DNA of 64,000 bases from Durusdinium trenchii (Eukaryota > Sar > Dinophyceae > Suessiales > Symbiodiniaceae). Where the stretch lies: NCBI GenBank assembly GCA_963970005.1, contig CAXAMN010008624.1:62001-126000 (forward strand), in the 5' to 3' direction. Below are positions 21,061-31,804 of the stretch, piece after piece. Both the position numbers and the translations under genes were made by a program. The notes under the pieces are model-generated. The model did not search any database. It had not been told where the DNA came from and saw only the letters and a list, made by a program, of their open reading frames with translations. The number at the start of each line of letters is the position of its first letter. Position 1 is the first letter of the stretch.

Positions 21061-21161
21061 TTGAGGCGCTGCAGAATCAGAGCAACTTCGACACCTGCGT
21101 CAAGGCCAAAGATATCGCATTGTCCGAGGCGGGAAGCTTTGAAGCTGGCGGAGTTGATTAG
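21061..21161 (+). CDS. candidate last exon
   Basis: The exon follows a CTCGAG acceptor and is open to TAG 21159-21161, with excellent codon bias (QNQSNFDTCVKAKDIALSEA). Upstream partner not found. Confidence 0.45.
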
Positions 21162-21488
21162 ATGAGGCGAATAGGAAATGGATGTTTCAAAATGAGGGAC
21201 CCACCGATTTCAATGGATTTCATCTACCACAAGAGATTTTGGACAACTGAGCGTGCCACCACGCGACCAACTCTTCTAATTGAAACACACGTACATCCAC
21301 TTAATTATGAAGTCAACAGTCACCAGACCTTAGTCTACCAAGAATACAGCAGGAGCCGAGTGCATCAGAGAGGACATGGGCTGTATGTGGTGTGCCTCTG
21401 CAGAATGTTCGAGCGTAGTGTTAGTATAGTTGGTAGATCTCACAGATCTACATGCTTCAAAAGTACTTACTGTATAGAGATCATCCAG

Positions 21489-21877
21489 GTCATCGGTCGA
21501 ACTGCCAGCACGACAGGCTGCGAAGATGGCAACCACAACCACAACCCTTCCAACGACCACGACGTCAGGTGGGTGCTCGTGTTTGTATGAATGATGTTGT
21601 CCGAATTAGCCATGTGTTTTGCAGTGAAATGGTGGCTAGCGAAGATCGAAACCTGTAAAGCCTGGCACACCTTCACCTGCAGTGGTTTTTGTCGACTAAA
21701 TTCGATTCCGTGTGTCCTCTTTGGCTTTCTGGCTCTTTCGCAGGCGCACCAACCACCACCGTCACCACCACCATGCACGCAGACCTCATCACATGCAAGG
21801 CTGAGGACGAACGGGTACTTCTGAAGGTGGATGATCATCCAATGCGATCCCACTTCATTCATAGCTTTCTACTGTAA
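21489..21877 (+). CDS. candidate two-exon Thr-rich protein
   Basis: Exon A (21489-21568) reads SSVELPARQAAKMATTTTTL. Exon B (21744 to 21836, or to TAA 21875-21877) reads TTTVTTTMHADLITCKAEDE. The GT-AG intron interrupts a codon after its first base, shares AGG at both ends, and keeps the Thr-rich run in frame. Thr tracts suggest a linker or O-glycosylated segment. A 5' exon is missing. Confidence 0.45.
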
Positions 21878-21943
21878 CCCTTAAAGAAAGCACATGGACA
21901 AGATGGAGTTTGCTGCTCAGTCTTCCAAGCACCACATCCCACC

Positions 21944-22288
21944 GTGTTTCCCATCCTCGATTGGCTTTGGCGGAACTTTTCCGACGATTGGGGAGGTCTG
22001 AAGGAAACGCTTCGAAAGAAGAAGATAGAAAAGACAGCTCAGTCTTTCTTGTTTTTCGGCACCTGTAGGTCCAGTCCTTTCCCAGCACTTTGGTGCACGA
22101 GTCATAGTGTGCTTGAAGGGTGGTCCTTTTTGGTTTTTGGTTCCTTTTCTTTCCATCCTTCGAGGTCACTATACAGAACGGCACTAAATTCAGCGGTTTT
22201 CATGAAAAGCAGTGCTAAGTTGTGGCCAACTCGTGCAAGAGTTTTGTGCGCTCTTTTGGTCGTTTGTAGCAGGAAGCTAGCCTCCTGA
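21944..22288 (+). CDS. candidate exon(s), basic helical protein
   Basis: An open frame begins after an upstream acceptor (GCTCAG). It reads FPILDWLWRNFSDDWGGLKE then a basic run (RKKKIEK), and ends in TGA 22286-22288. Minus-strand frames overlap. No family recognised. Confidence 0.35.
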   Translation: MFPILDWLWRNFSDDWGGLKETLRKKKIEKTAQSFLFFGTCRSSPFPALWCTSHSVLEGWSFLVFGSFSFHPSRSLYRTALNSAVFMKSSAKLWPTRARVLCALLVVCSRKLAS

Positions 22289-22726
22289 AGCGCAACAGCA
22301 CCTGCCATGGAGTTTGGGGTGCCCAGATGTGCAGTTTGGTGTGCCTGGAGGTTTCAAGTTTTAGGAGTCGTGCGGTTTTCCAGTACCGAAAGCAGAACCC
22401 AAAGTGACTGCAAAATATGTGGTATGAGTCATATGAGTCATATGAAGGGTGTTTGATGTCCGGACAACCAACAGTAATATCAGTAATATTCCAGTCCAAT
22501 CCATTTCTTGTAGGTCCTGCATCATGTGGACCCAGGCGGTGGGATCCCATGTGAAGTTTGTCAAGAAATCTTGACTATGCTTGCAGAGAGTAGTTGGTGA
22601 GAAGCTTGAGCCATGCTTGGGGCCCCCCATAGCCTCCCCCACTTCGATTCATCCTTCATCCGATCAGTATATCAAGCGGGCTTCACATATCTTCCTTCTG
22701 TTCTCCAACATCTGTCATTGAAAGAG

Positions 22727-23251
22727 CCTTGTATTTTCGCAACCAGGGATCAATCCCGTCAACCGCAGGAGCTGACCGCTTCGCACTCCGCGAAGATGGC
22801 GACCTGCGCACTCTACGACGACATGAACTATGCGAGTGCAGGTGTGGTTGTCAAGTTGTGGAGCACTGGGCTGTGGGACCACAAAAGGGTCACTGTTGCT
22901 GTTGTTTGCTCTCGCGTTGGGCTTGGTATTTTATCCTTTCCTGGGAGACACAGAACGTGTGTTGCAAATTCACACACTGGATTGGATCTATTCTGTCCTT
23001 CATCCTTGGTTCCACAACTGGGTTGCACTCTATGTGCCAGTTCTTCAGGCGCAGCGCGGGTTGCCCGATGCGCAGATTCCACACTCTTCAGCGGTGGCTT
23101 GGCAGGGATCGCAGGCGACGGATTTTGCCGATTGTTTTGGAAGCTGTGTGACATTGGGCTGTCTCCCCACCTTACAAACGCCTCAGCTCTGCCAAGACGG
23201 ACAAAGTTTGGGCTGCCAAAGAGCTCTGCTCTAGCACACAGCGGCCTCTGA
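22727..23251 (+). CDS. coding region open in three + frames; membrane protein likely
   Basis: Three + frames overlap here: 22613-23251, 22729-23151 and 22830-23234. The one from ATG 22830 (134 codons) is most protein-like, with a clear membrane helix (SLLLLFALALGLVFYPFLG) followed by DWIYSVLHPWFHNWVALYVP. The frame through 22750-22847 has the best codon bias upstream and ends at a GT donor near 22849. I infer an exon boundary inside the region but cannot place it. Confidence 0.4.
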   Translation, partial: PCIFATRDQSRQPQELTASHSAKMATCALYDDMNYASAGVVVKLWSTGLWDHKRVTVAVVCSRVGLGILSFPGRHRTCVANSHTGLDLFCPSSLVPQLGCTLCASSSGAARVARCADSTLFSGGLAGIAGDGFCRLFWKLCDIGLSPHLTNASALPRRTKFGLPKSSALAHSGL

Positions 23252-23453
23252 TAGGTAGAGCAGACTTGCCATACTTTGGGCTGTCCAGTCGGTTAACCGG
23301 TAATAGATGTCAATTCGTCAATGTTCAACGTTTCTGAACATCCAGGAGGCCACCAAGTTTGGATCTTTCTCTTCAAGTCTTGTTCTCACAGTCCCACGTG
23401 TATTTCTTTGTGAATCCTCATGCAGAACTACTTTCTTTTCATCTCCGAGGCAG

Positions 23454-23586
23454 CTATGAAGATTTCCTAGAGCGTGATATCCAGATCTTGGCGACCTTGA
23501 AGCTCCGGGGGCAGAACTGTACGGACCGGGTGACCGGGCAGACTTTCCGTATGCTAGAGCTGATTCAGAATGTCTCACGTCTCTAG
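23454..23586 (+). CDS. candidate last exon
   Basis: The exon follows a GGCAG acceptor and is open to TAG 23584-23586, with a helical, charged product (YEDFLERDIQILATLKLRGQ). Family not recognised. Confidence 0.45.
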
Positions 23587-23607
23587 AATGTTCTATCCAT
23601 ATGGGGC

Positions 23608-23632
23608 TACCTAGGAGCAAGAAGCTACTAGG
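23608..23632. repeat. dispersed copy of the CTACTAGG repeat
   Basis: CTAGGAGCAAGAAGCTACTA occurs here as in the tandem array at 18 kb. A degenerate continuation (CTAGTAGGTTGGAGG) follows to about 23700, and a similar motif recurs at 52.8 kb. Confidence 0.85.
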
Positions 23633-23753
23633 TGGAGGCTATCACTATTAGGGGTGAGGCCATCTCTTTAGTAACAAGAAGCCAGCTAGTAGGTTGGAGG
23701 TATTTTGCTCCACAATTTCTTCCTATTACTCTTTCCCGTTCGTTCCCGGACAG

Positions 23754-23924
23754 ATTCCTCAGAGATTCCGAGATCCGTGTGGTGCCGACTCCCGTCCTCT
23801 CCACACGGCGTCACAGGACATCACGGCCGTCTACAGCAGCAAGTCCACGGAGTGTGACGATTTGTCGATGGACTTGAGTGCCAAGATGAAGGAGCAACAA
23901 ATGATCGAAAACACAGCAGGTTGA
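23754..23924 (+). CDS. candidate last exon
   Basis: The exon follows a CCGGACAG acceptor and reads IPQRFRDPCGADSRPLHTAS then DDLSMDLSAKMKEQQM, ending in TGA 23922-23924. Codon bias is strong. It may follow the exon at 23454 with the repeats in the intron, but the stop at 23584 argues against a simple join. Confidence 0.45.
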   Translation: MPQRFRDPCGADSRPLHTASQDITAVYSSKSTECDDLSMDLSAKMKEQQMIENTAG

Positions 23925-24194
23925 ACTACACTCCCCTCGTGGAAAAAGGGACGGTTGAAATCATGTGGACATCGGCAAGCAAGATTTTGACCCACATAGC
24001 GTGGCGGGCAAGGCGGAAAGACATGAAAAGAGGACTTGGCTAAACACCCTGTGTTGGTTGATGTGGGGGTAGGAGCTTGCTACTCAGCTTGTCACTGGAC
24101 GTCCAACTGCCCCCCTGTCTTTAACTGGTTGGGCATTCAAAAGGAGCTCTGCTCATTACAAAGAGACCCGGACCTGCCAAGTTGGCATCTTCAG

Positions 24195-24341
24195 AAAGGA
24201 AATAGGTACTCATACTTGGCTGGTGTCGAGATACCTCCTTTTGAGCTTGCACCTCGTTCCGATTCATTCGCGCTTGTGAAACTAAATTTGCACCAAGTTT
24301 GCAACAGACCCAACCAGAATGTCAACCTGTCACTGAGCTGA
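24195..24341 (+). CDS. candidate last exon
   Basis: The exon follows a CTTCAG acceptor and is open to TGA 24339-24341 (RYSYLAGVEIPPFELAPRSD). Family not recognised. Confidence 0.4.
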   Translation, partial: KGNRYSYLAGVEIPPFELAPRSDSFALVKLNLHQVCNRPNQNVNLSLS

Positions 24342-24344
24342 TGA

Positions 24345-24578
24345 TGGTCTGGCGTTGATGAAACCACCCAATTTGTGTCCCAAGAGCTTTGTGATCCCAA
24401 GCCTCATGCGAGCCATGAGGAGTGCCTTAGCCTGGAGGTGCAGTTGGCCACAAGCAACTCCCTCACCTTTGAAATTGCACAGGAGAGCCAGTCTTTTTGT
24501 TGCGAGCTCGTTGAGAGATCCGAGAGCAGAAGGGTTGACTTCGGCCTGTCAAAGCATCCTCCAATCCTTCAGTGTTAG
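24345..24578 (+). CDS. candidate last exon, acidic protein
   Basis: An open frame from 24345 to TAG 24576-24578 has strong third-position bias (HEECLSLEVQLATSNSLTFE). It is Cys- and Glu-rich. It overlaps no other good frame and lies just before the tetranucleotide-like tract. The start is unresolved because there is no in-frame ATG. Confidence 0.5.
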   Translation, partial: WSGVDETTQFVSQELCDPKPHASHEECLSLEVQLATSNSLTFEIAQESQSFCCELVERSESRRVDFGLSKHPPILQC

Positions 24579-24650
24579 AAAGGTTTCTGGTGCAAGATTT
24601 TGGTGACTTTGGGTGCCAAGGCTTTCGGGAAATAGGTGGTTCTTTGTTGT

Positions 24651-24853
24651 CCAACCAACCAACCGACTGACCGACCGACTGATCGACCGACCTGCTCACC
24701 CATCCACCCACCCACCAACCAAGCAACCAACGAACGAACCAAGGCCAGGAACGACGAACGAACCAAGGAACTAACAGCTAACAAAACGAACGAACCGAGG
24801 ACCGAAAGAACCAAGGAACCAACGAACCGATGCAGCGACCAACCAATGACAAC
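24651..24853. repeat. degenerate tetranucleotide tract (ACCA/ACGA type)
   Basis: About 200 bases built of words such as AACC, GACC, GAACG and AACGA, with slowly drifting composition. On the minus strand it reads as a Val/Gly/Ser repeat frame, which I regard as a by-product. Confidence 0.9.
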
Positions 24854-25116
24854 CCAGCCGCTCAAATGATACTTTTACCCTTGCAGGTTCAACCTGCCTT
24901 TCCAATCCCTCTACTTACCAAGTCTTACTAGTTACGACCTCTGTGTTGTAAGGTCCTGCAAGTTCGGATGCACACCAATCAACAGACAAGGCCCAGTGAT
25001 TTAATGCGATCTGGAATCGAACCTAAACACCCGGGCAAAAACAAATCCATTTTCACTCAGCCGTCGTTGGGGGCTGTCACATGACCTGTTTTTCTACCAG
25101 CGTTTGTCCTGTGCAG

Positions 25117-26450
25117 GAGAGCTCCAAGGCCTCTGAGGTCACACAAGTCAACTGTGCTTTGGCCGATGTGGACAGACAGAACGCACTCCAGACCAAAACG
25201 GGCGAACTGCTCGGGGGTGGTCACCAGGAAACGATGTGAGTGAAACGTGAAAAACAAAACATGGCTGCAGCAAGTGGAGGGTTGATTGAAAGTGAATGGG
25301 GTGGAGTGTGATTGAAGTGATGATTGCTTGGATTTGACAGATAGCATGGGTAATAGTTGGGCTTCTTGGGCTTGAACACTGTCAAAGCTCCATCCCTCCA
25401 GAGGCGAAACGCATCAAATGCACATCACCCTACTCACCTTGGTGACACTTGATCATACTGTACTTGCCATGCGAAACGACCTGGGCTGAATGTAGCAAGT
25501 ATACACTGTGCTTAGTAGATGGACGCCTCGAAATGTATTGGTGAGGAGGAGTTGCTTCGTCCATGTTTTGGACTGAGCCCATGTCATTAGTTGCTTCAAG
25601 GCACACTTTCTTCCAGGAAACAGGCCCAAGTCCTGTGCAATCCCAGTGAACGCATGTTCACCGAGCTCCAAAGACCTGAGGTGGGCCTTACGTCGCACGA
25701 GTCGCGGCCTGCAGCAACTACGAGGCCTGCTACATCTCTGAGGCCACGCCGAGCAGACCGCGCAAGGCCGTTTTGTTCGGGCAGCAAACGGTGGATCTTG
25801 AGGAGACTATCGCATGTGTCATTTCAAGCAGATTGTTGAGCCACAACATTGGAAGAACCATTCTTTTTCCATTCTGAACAGTTCTATCTCAACTCTAGCC
25901 ACCCTAGCTCTAGCTGGCTGATAGGTGCTCGGATGATCTGGGCAAGCTCGCGTTTGGTCTTATTTCACCTTGAGTGGAATGCATCCTTGCCATGACTTCT
26001 AGACAAACCCACACCTTCCCTTCCATCCTCACCCGCAGCGTTTGAGCCTAGACGCGTGCCAACGCACGGCCAGGTGGCCATGCAGGAGAGCTCCTACAAG
26101 GCGGCCGCCACGTTGTCCACTAGCCGGAAGGCGAGCGGCATGCCATGGGAATGGTGGGTGTGTAACTGGCTTGGAGTCACTCTGCACATGAGGTCAACAA
26201 ACAACTTCTATTCTTTTTGAAGACAACCCACTTAGAGGTCTTGTCTTTTTAAGCCGCCATTTTTCACTCCCAGGCGGAAATGACGGCTCTTCAGCGGATC
26301 TTGTGCTTGCTGGATGTGGCTTGGTCAGCTCTGAGGGACGTCAAGACGGCCCCAAGCCTTTTCGAGAGTAGATTGTCGCCAAGTAGGATCGCAAGGCCTT
26401 TTCTAGACCAAGTGGGGATGGCCTTTCAATACTTCAAAGAGCGGCAGTGA
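25117..26450 (+). CDS. four-exon gene, unknown function
   Basis: Exons 25117-25216, 25681-25815, 26039-26130 and 26274-26450 join in one consistent frame of about 166 codons to TGA 26448-26450. All four are codon-biased. The first reads EVTQVNCALADVDRQNALQT, the second RVAACSNYEACYISEATPSR then KAVLFGQQTVDLEE, the third GQVAMQESSYKAAATLSTSR, and the last MTALQRILCLLDVAWSALRD. The first two donors are GT and the third is GC; all acceptors are AG. A CAG acceptor precedes 25117, so the 5' exon is still missing. No domain is recognised. An alternative second exon at 25617 is possible because donor and acceptor share CCAGGAAAC. Confidence 0.6.
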
Positions 26451-26658
26451 ACAACATGATCAGTATCAGTATCAGTGCTGAAGTTCAGAGCAGCTGGTAG
26501 TACTTGGCAAGGATCTATTCCAAGAAGTTTGCATCAGTTTGAACTGTGTCTCATGGATGTGCTCTTCAAAAAGTTCCATCTTTCATACAACAAGATTAGA
26601 GATCAGACGTTGGGTGTGTCGTAGATTAGGCCCAAGCATCACAATGTTGGTTGGATAA

Positions 26659-26775
26659 CACCTGCATCATGACACGTTTGGGCCAAGCCCAAAGCGGTGC
26701 AATCAGGTGCTGGGTCTCCCAGTGGCACAGCAGTCGAGCAAGCTCCAGGCTGGGCCAAAGAAAGAAGAACGCTAG
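26659..26775 (+). CDS. candidate exon, basic C-terminus
   Basis: A frame from just after a TAA to TAG 26773-26775 has strong codon bias (RCNQVLGLPVAQQSSKLQAG) and ends KKEER. Family not recognised. Confidence 0.35.
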   Translation, partial: HLHHDTFGPSPKRCNQVLGLPVAQQSSKLQAGPKKEER

Positions 26776-26874
26776 AAAGAACTTCTTGCTGTTCTTTTCT
26801 TTAGTCTCGCTTTTACTTGTTTCATACCTTTTTTTCCTTCTTCATTAGACCTTTGAAGACGCAGTCTCAAGACC

Positions 26875-27377
26875 ATGCATCAGCCTCCACCTGTGCAGAA
26901 GTGGCAGGAGTGCTTGGTGGCGACGCACAACGTCTCCACCTTGGACATGCCAGCCCCGGTGGCGCCAGCCAAGGCGGCGTGTGCCACTCGGACAAAAACA
27001 GGGCAGTTGGGATGGGACCATCCTCTTCCTTCAGGCAAGGATAGCTTTCTACAACAGGTCCCAGCCCAACAACAGATTGATGGACAACCCTCCAAGAGAT
27101 GCTGAATGCACCTATCTGGCTGAAAAGAAGTCAAACTCCTTAAAGCATATGTGGCATTGTTTCTATCTCGAGTTTTCACTTGGACACTTTAAGGAGGAAC
27201 GCCTGGTGAGAGCCTGGAAATAGGAAATCTGCAGTATCCCATCAGCCCATTGGTGAAGGGCACAATCCAAAACATGTGCCGTTTCATGGAGATTTCAGAC
27301 CGTTTGGTGCCTTGGTGGTGGTGAAACCTCTCAGGACCCTGGTGTACTCCCCGCGGGCTGCGCTGCCATCTGAGTGA
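26875..27377 (+). CDS. candidate two-exon gene
   Basis: ATG 26875 opens a codon-biased exon (MHQPPPVQKWQECLVATHNV) to about 27000. A possible last exon near 27290-27377 reads RPFGALVVVKPLRTLVYSPR and ends in TGA. The link between them is inferred from proximity only. Confidence 0.35.
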
Positions 27378-27488
27378 ACCTGTGGTGAAGAAAAGGGGCG
27401 GGTGGCTGGGCGTTGAAATGGAAAAGATTCAAGAAAGAAGGAGAACACACAGTGAAATTGTGATGCCATACCCAAGTGGGCTGAGGCG

Positions 27489-27764
27489 GTGAAGATCCAC
27501 ATCCTCTTCATGTTTAGATTTAGACCGACGCACATCTTATTCCTTGATTTCCATGCGTGGCTACTAGGTCAGTGGGGTGAACCCACCCATGGTAGCTGTC
27601 GCCTTTGTGGCATCCTTTCTGTGTCTTTGACGGAATCACATTTGGGGATCCCAGATCCCCTTCGAGACCCCAAGGAACACGAACAAATCAGCACTCCTTT
27701 TGTCCTTTGGTCTTTGCCAACTGTGGCTCGATGGAGCACAGTGAAACAGAGAAGAAACAAGTGA
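27489..27764 (+). CDS. candidate exon(s), hypothetical
   Basis: An open frame of 91 codons ends at TGA 27762-27764. The second half is protein-like (LGIPDPLRDPKEHEQISTPF). It has no ATG and no family. Confidence 0.3.
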   Translation: MKIHILFMFRFRPTHILFLDFHAWLLGQWGEPTHGSCRLCGILSVSLTESHLGIPDPLRDPKEHEQISTPFVLWSLPTVARWSTVKQRRNK

Positions 27765-27984
27765 AGAACTGACATGCTGCATGCTTGATGCAAACAAGAC
27801 GGAACATGGAAGGATCCAGCACCAAATGACAGTCCTTAAGTGACGTGATATGACGTGATGATATTTCCAAATTGTTGAGGGTGGTGCATCTCACTGTCTC
27901 ACTGACGACCAGATCCTAAATGAGTTGTTCCTTTTGGTCTAGACTCTAGACTTTGAAAGATTCAAGCTCTCAACAAATCGACAT

Positions 27985-28818
27985 CTTTGGATTATCTCAT
28001 CGCCCGACAATGGTCGAGTGGCCCTCCGCCTCGGCTTCTACGAGCAGCTGATCAAGCTTCCTCATGTGGTCATGGCGAGCAGTCGCGATTGGGAGGAGAT
28101 GGCGGGGAGAGCTTGATTGGTTCCTGGATGCCCGGATAGAGGAAGCTGCGGCAGTTCCATTGGCCGCCAAGTATATACTTGGCCTGAACAAGTGTAGATG
28201 AGCCAGTCCTTGCAGAGAAAGATCTGTGTTCCACTGAGCTATACCAAGGGTGGTGCACTCCACAAATCCATCAGTTTTAGGCAACGGTATGGTGAAGGTC
28301 ACGAGGTGCGCTCTAAAGATGGATGTCGCCGCACCTTCTGAGAAAGAAACATGATGCATCATAAAGCTAAGGATTAAGTTCTGCAAAAACGTTCTGGCTC
28401 TCAACTTCGTCCAACAAGCCGCGGCACATTTGTGCCTCACCTCAATGACCGACCCTGCCACTTTGGCCGCCTCGAACCACCCCTACCCGTGGCTTCCATG
28501 CTTTTGTCCGCTTTCGCAGGATGAGGAGGTCAATCACTCCTTGGCCTTGCGGAAGGCACGTGTGGTGCTGGATTTGTGGCCTTTTTTTTGGGTTTTCGCA
28601 GGTGTATGTTTTAGATTTTAGGCCTTGCGTCGTGATGTCAAGAAAGACGCTCTTGACTTGCACTTGCCTTGGTACTCTCGGGAGAATCCACCAAGATGCC
28701 CCAAGAATCTCCTGTCCACCGCCAGTGAACCAGTGAGTGGGTGTTGCGACGTGGAGTTGCAACTGCCGTTCTGTTGTCGCTTCTGCTCACGACAAGCTTG
28801 GAGTTGGCTGTCATGTCG
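27985..28818 (+). CDS. candidate multi-exon gene upstream of the RCC1-like gene
   Basis: Three codon-biased + segments occur. 27985-28111 reads GRVALRLGFYEQLIKLPHVV and ends in TGA. 28445 to about 28575 reads NHPYPWLPCFCPLSQDEEVN then LALRKARVVLDLW. About 28622-28818 reads RRDVKKDALDLHLPWYSREN. A T-rich tract with TTTTAG precedes the third segment. A 154-codon minus frame covers the first part. I infer one or two genes; joins are unresolved. Confidence 0.4.
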
Positions 28819-28978
28819 AGTGCAGGTTCCATACAATCGGTAAAAGAGCCACCTTCCTTTACATTTAAAACCGTACATGAGGCTTGGTAGGTGGTGTTTG
28901 GATCTTCGATGATTTTGAACAATAGACAGCCTAATCAACGAAGAGGGAAGCAACCTGTCGTTTGCTTTGGATCAGACA

Positions 28979-31804
28979 ATGTTTTCCGCCACTCATTGCC
29001 GACCTTGCAATGATGGAAATTCTGCTGGAGCCAATGGCTGTTGGATGGAGGTCGACGAGGGACCCACGGTCAGCATCAATGTCATCCTGCCCAGTGGTCG
29101 CTGCATGACCGTCTCTTTGCCAGCCACTGCTAAGATTCTTACCTCGAAAGAGCGAAAGACCGGAGTTATTTTCGAGCTATGACCCCACTTTTCCAAGACA
29201 TCAGAAAGTAGAGCTATTTACTGTATACTGCCAGAGGAAGTGAGTCTGACGGAGTCAACGCCACCTTGCTTTGTTTCCAAAAGTGGCTCATTCCACGGCA
29301 CTGAGGATTCTGGACCTGAAAGTGGCCGCGCAGCGCGCGTTCCGCCAGGGTTTCCTGCAACTGCTAGCGCCTGCGGGCACGGCCGTGCTGGATCCGCTGT
29401 GCTCTCTGGAGGACCTTGGTCTGAGGGATGGCGTGCCTCGGCAGTTCACACGGTGGGGCAATATTTCTTAAAGGTCAGCAATGAGCCTATACATAACATT
29501 ATTGTTATCTAGTGTAGTTATTAATTCAGTAACCAGGTCAGTGTTAGAACATGTTGGGACCCACAGTATGAAGGGACTTGGTGATAAGATGGGAAGATGA
29601 GGTATGAAAAGAAAGGGAAGGGGTGGCCAAACCCTTTGCTTTCTTCTATTGCTTGATCCAGATCAACACAGATCTGGTTTCCAACATTCCACAGCCCCAG
29701 GTGAGGTGCTTCTCCGAAGACCGATTGGAGCGTGCTGTTCGTTTTGACTAAACCAAACTGAGGCTCAGGGTATCTAGATCCTTCAATGCCTGGAGTGTCA
29801 TGAGAAAAGCACACCACCGGAAACCTGAGCCTTTCTGCGGCAAAGTTAGGAACTCTAGATTCTAGATGTGATGAAGTGCCAGCTGAGTCCCTCCAGTTAT
29901 AGCTTTTGGATTCTATCTGAAAGTCAATGGAGGATGCTTTCCCATTAACTGGTCCCTCTAAAAGTAAGTTACTTCCAATTTGAAGACTCGTGTTCACAGC
30001 TGAGGACCACATTGGCGCCATCGTGCAATGCGCACAAGTCGCTGTGACCGAGCGAGCCTTTGCCGTATGGTGCTGTGGAGGTTGCCACGTTGCTACCTGG
30101 GGTCATCAGACCCCGACACCTGCCGAGCAGGATCAGCTCCGACATGTGCAGAGGATTTCGGCTACGGCCCATGCTTTCGCAGCGGAGTTAGCGGATGGAT
30201 TTGTTGTCACTTGGGGGCATCCAAGCTTTGGTGGGAACAGCAGCATGGTTCAGGATAGGCTGAGAAGTGTTCAGGAGATCCATGCGACTCGTACGGCCTT
30301 TGCCGCTCTGCTCTCTGATGGACAAGTTGTGACATGGGGCAATCCAGCCCATGGAGGCGACAGCAGCCAGGCGGGGAATGGTCAACAGTTTTTTCCTCAG
30401 TAGGATGTTTTAAGTCATGGGGACCGTTGCTGCTTTTAGGTGGCTTGTTTCTATTGACTATATTTTCTGTCATAAGTGGGACGAGGGCTGGGGCAACACG
30501 TGTCCTTTCACTTGTTCGAACAAGAGCAGTTTCATGCTTTCAAAAAAACCATGAGGTGCAGAGTCAGCTGCGAAATGTTAAAAAGCTTTATGCAGCAGAC
30601 CATGCATTTGCTGCACTTGTTTCTGATGGAAGTGTCGTTTCCTGGGGCAGTCCAGACCTTGGGGGAGACAGCAACAAGGTTCAGGATCAGCTGCATGATG
30701 TGGAAGAGATCTATGCAACAGAGGGTGCCTTCGCCGCCTTGCGCCACGATCGAAGCGTAGTTTCTTGGGGTCATCCAGAGTACGGTGGTGACAGTCGCAA
30801 CCTCCAGGATCACTTGAAAGAGGTGGAGCATGTGTATCCCAGCAACTTGGCCTTCTTTGCACGGGTGCGCGCTGGACACTTCATCGCCTGGGGCTGCCCG
30901 AAGTACAACCTCCGTGGGGTCTCCCAGCTCCAAGATGCGGTGGAGATCTCAGCCTCGAACGCTGCCTGGGCTGCGCTCTTGAAGAATGGCCAAGTGGCCA
31001 CCTGGGGGCATCCGGAGCATGGTGGTGATAGCCAAGAGGTTCAGGAATCGGCTTGGGCAGGGATCGTGTGAAAGCCATTCCACAGTCAGGGCGTCCTTGA
31101 TCAATTTGGTTCTGATTGATAGCTTCTGCTCTAAGCCAGAGTCGTTCCTTTTTTCAAGGTTTCATGAAGTTCATCGTGTGAGGCAAGTAATCAGATGTTT
31201 GTTGGATGTTTCTGACCCAAACGAGGGCAAGAGAGATGTCAGGATTCTTCTCAAATCCCACTAGTAAAGTATGGGTTTAGGCTTCCAGCTGCTTTTTGCA
31301 ATTTGCTTTTCGGCTTCAAGCCAGTTGAGCCTGGCAGGATCAACTTCGGGACGTGCGAAAAATCTATTCCACCCGTGCGGGCGCCTTTGCCGCACTCTTG
31401 GGAAATGGCACAGTGGTGTCTTGGGGCCATTCCTTCTTTGGTGGTAACAACAGCGGGGTCCAAGACCAGCTTCAGAACGTCCTGGAGATTTCTGCCAGCA
31501 GTGGTGCCTTTGCCGCCAGGCTACAGTCCGGTCGAGTGGTCACGTGGGGGAATCCGACGCTTGGAGGTGACAGTCAGGAGCAGGGCTTTGTACACGTCTC
31601 TACACGTTCTAACGAACCGTTTAAACAGGGGCCTTGCACCACCCTGGTCAGGAGGTCCAAGATCAACTCCGGGATGTTCAGCAAATAATTTCTTCCAGTG
31701 AAGCCTTTGCTGCCATCTTGAAGGATGGACGCTTAGTTACTTGGGGCGACCAACTGCATGGTGGTGACAGCAGCTCGGCGCAAGCAAATCTTCCATTCTT
31801 GTGA
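28979..31804 (+). CDS. six-exon ubiquitin-like/RCC1-repeat protein, 509 residues
   Basis: Exons: 28979-29133, 29306-29432, 30005-30370, 30556-31044, 31338-31577, 31652-31804. They join in frame from ATG to TGA. Residues about 30-105 form a ubiquitin-like fold (INVILPSGRCMTVSLPATAK, then LKVAAQRAFRQGFLQL, ending GLRDGDHIGAI). About ten repeats of roughly 41 residues follow, with consensus VVTWGxPxxGGDSxxVQ and xLxxVxEIxATxxAFAALL. These are RCC1/HERC-type blades, expected to build a beta-propeller for protein or chromatin binding. Nothing resembling a HECT ubiquitin-ligase domain follows. Three introns fall at the same point of the repeat (after GGDS), so repeats probably multiplied with their introns. 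Donors are GT, GC and GA. ATG 29045 is an alternative start. Confidence 0.85.

Noticed and set aside
24463-24865. Minus-strand frames rich in Val, Gly and Ser
   Set aside because: They are the translation of the degenerate tetranucleotide tract.
29521-30021. 166-codon minus-strand frame
   Set aside because: It lies opposite an intron and the start of exon 3 of the RCC1-like gene, has no codon bias and no domain; a shadow frame.
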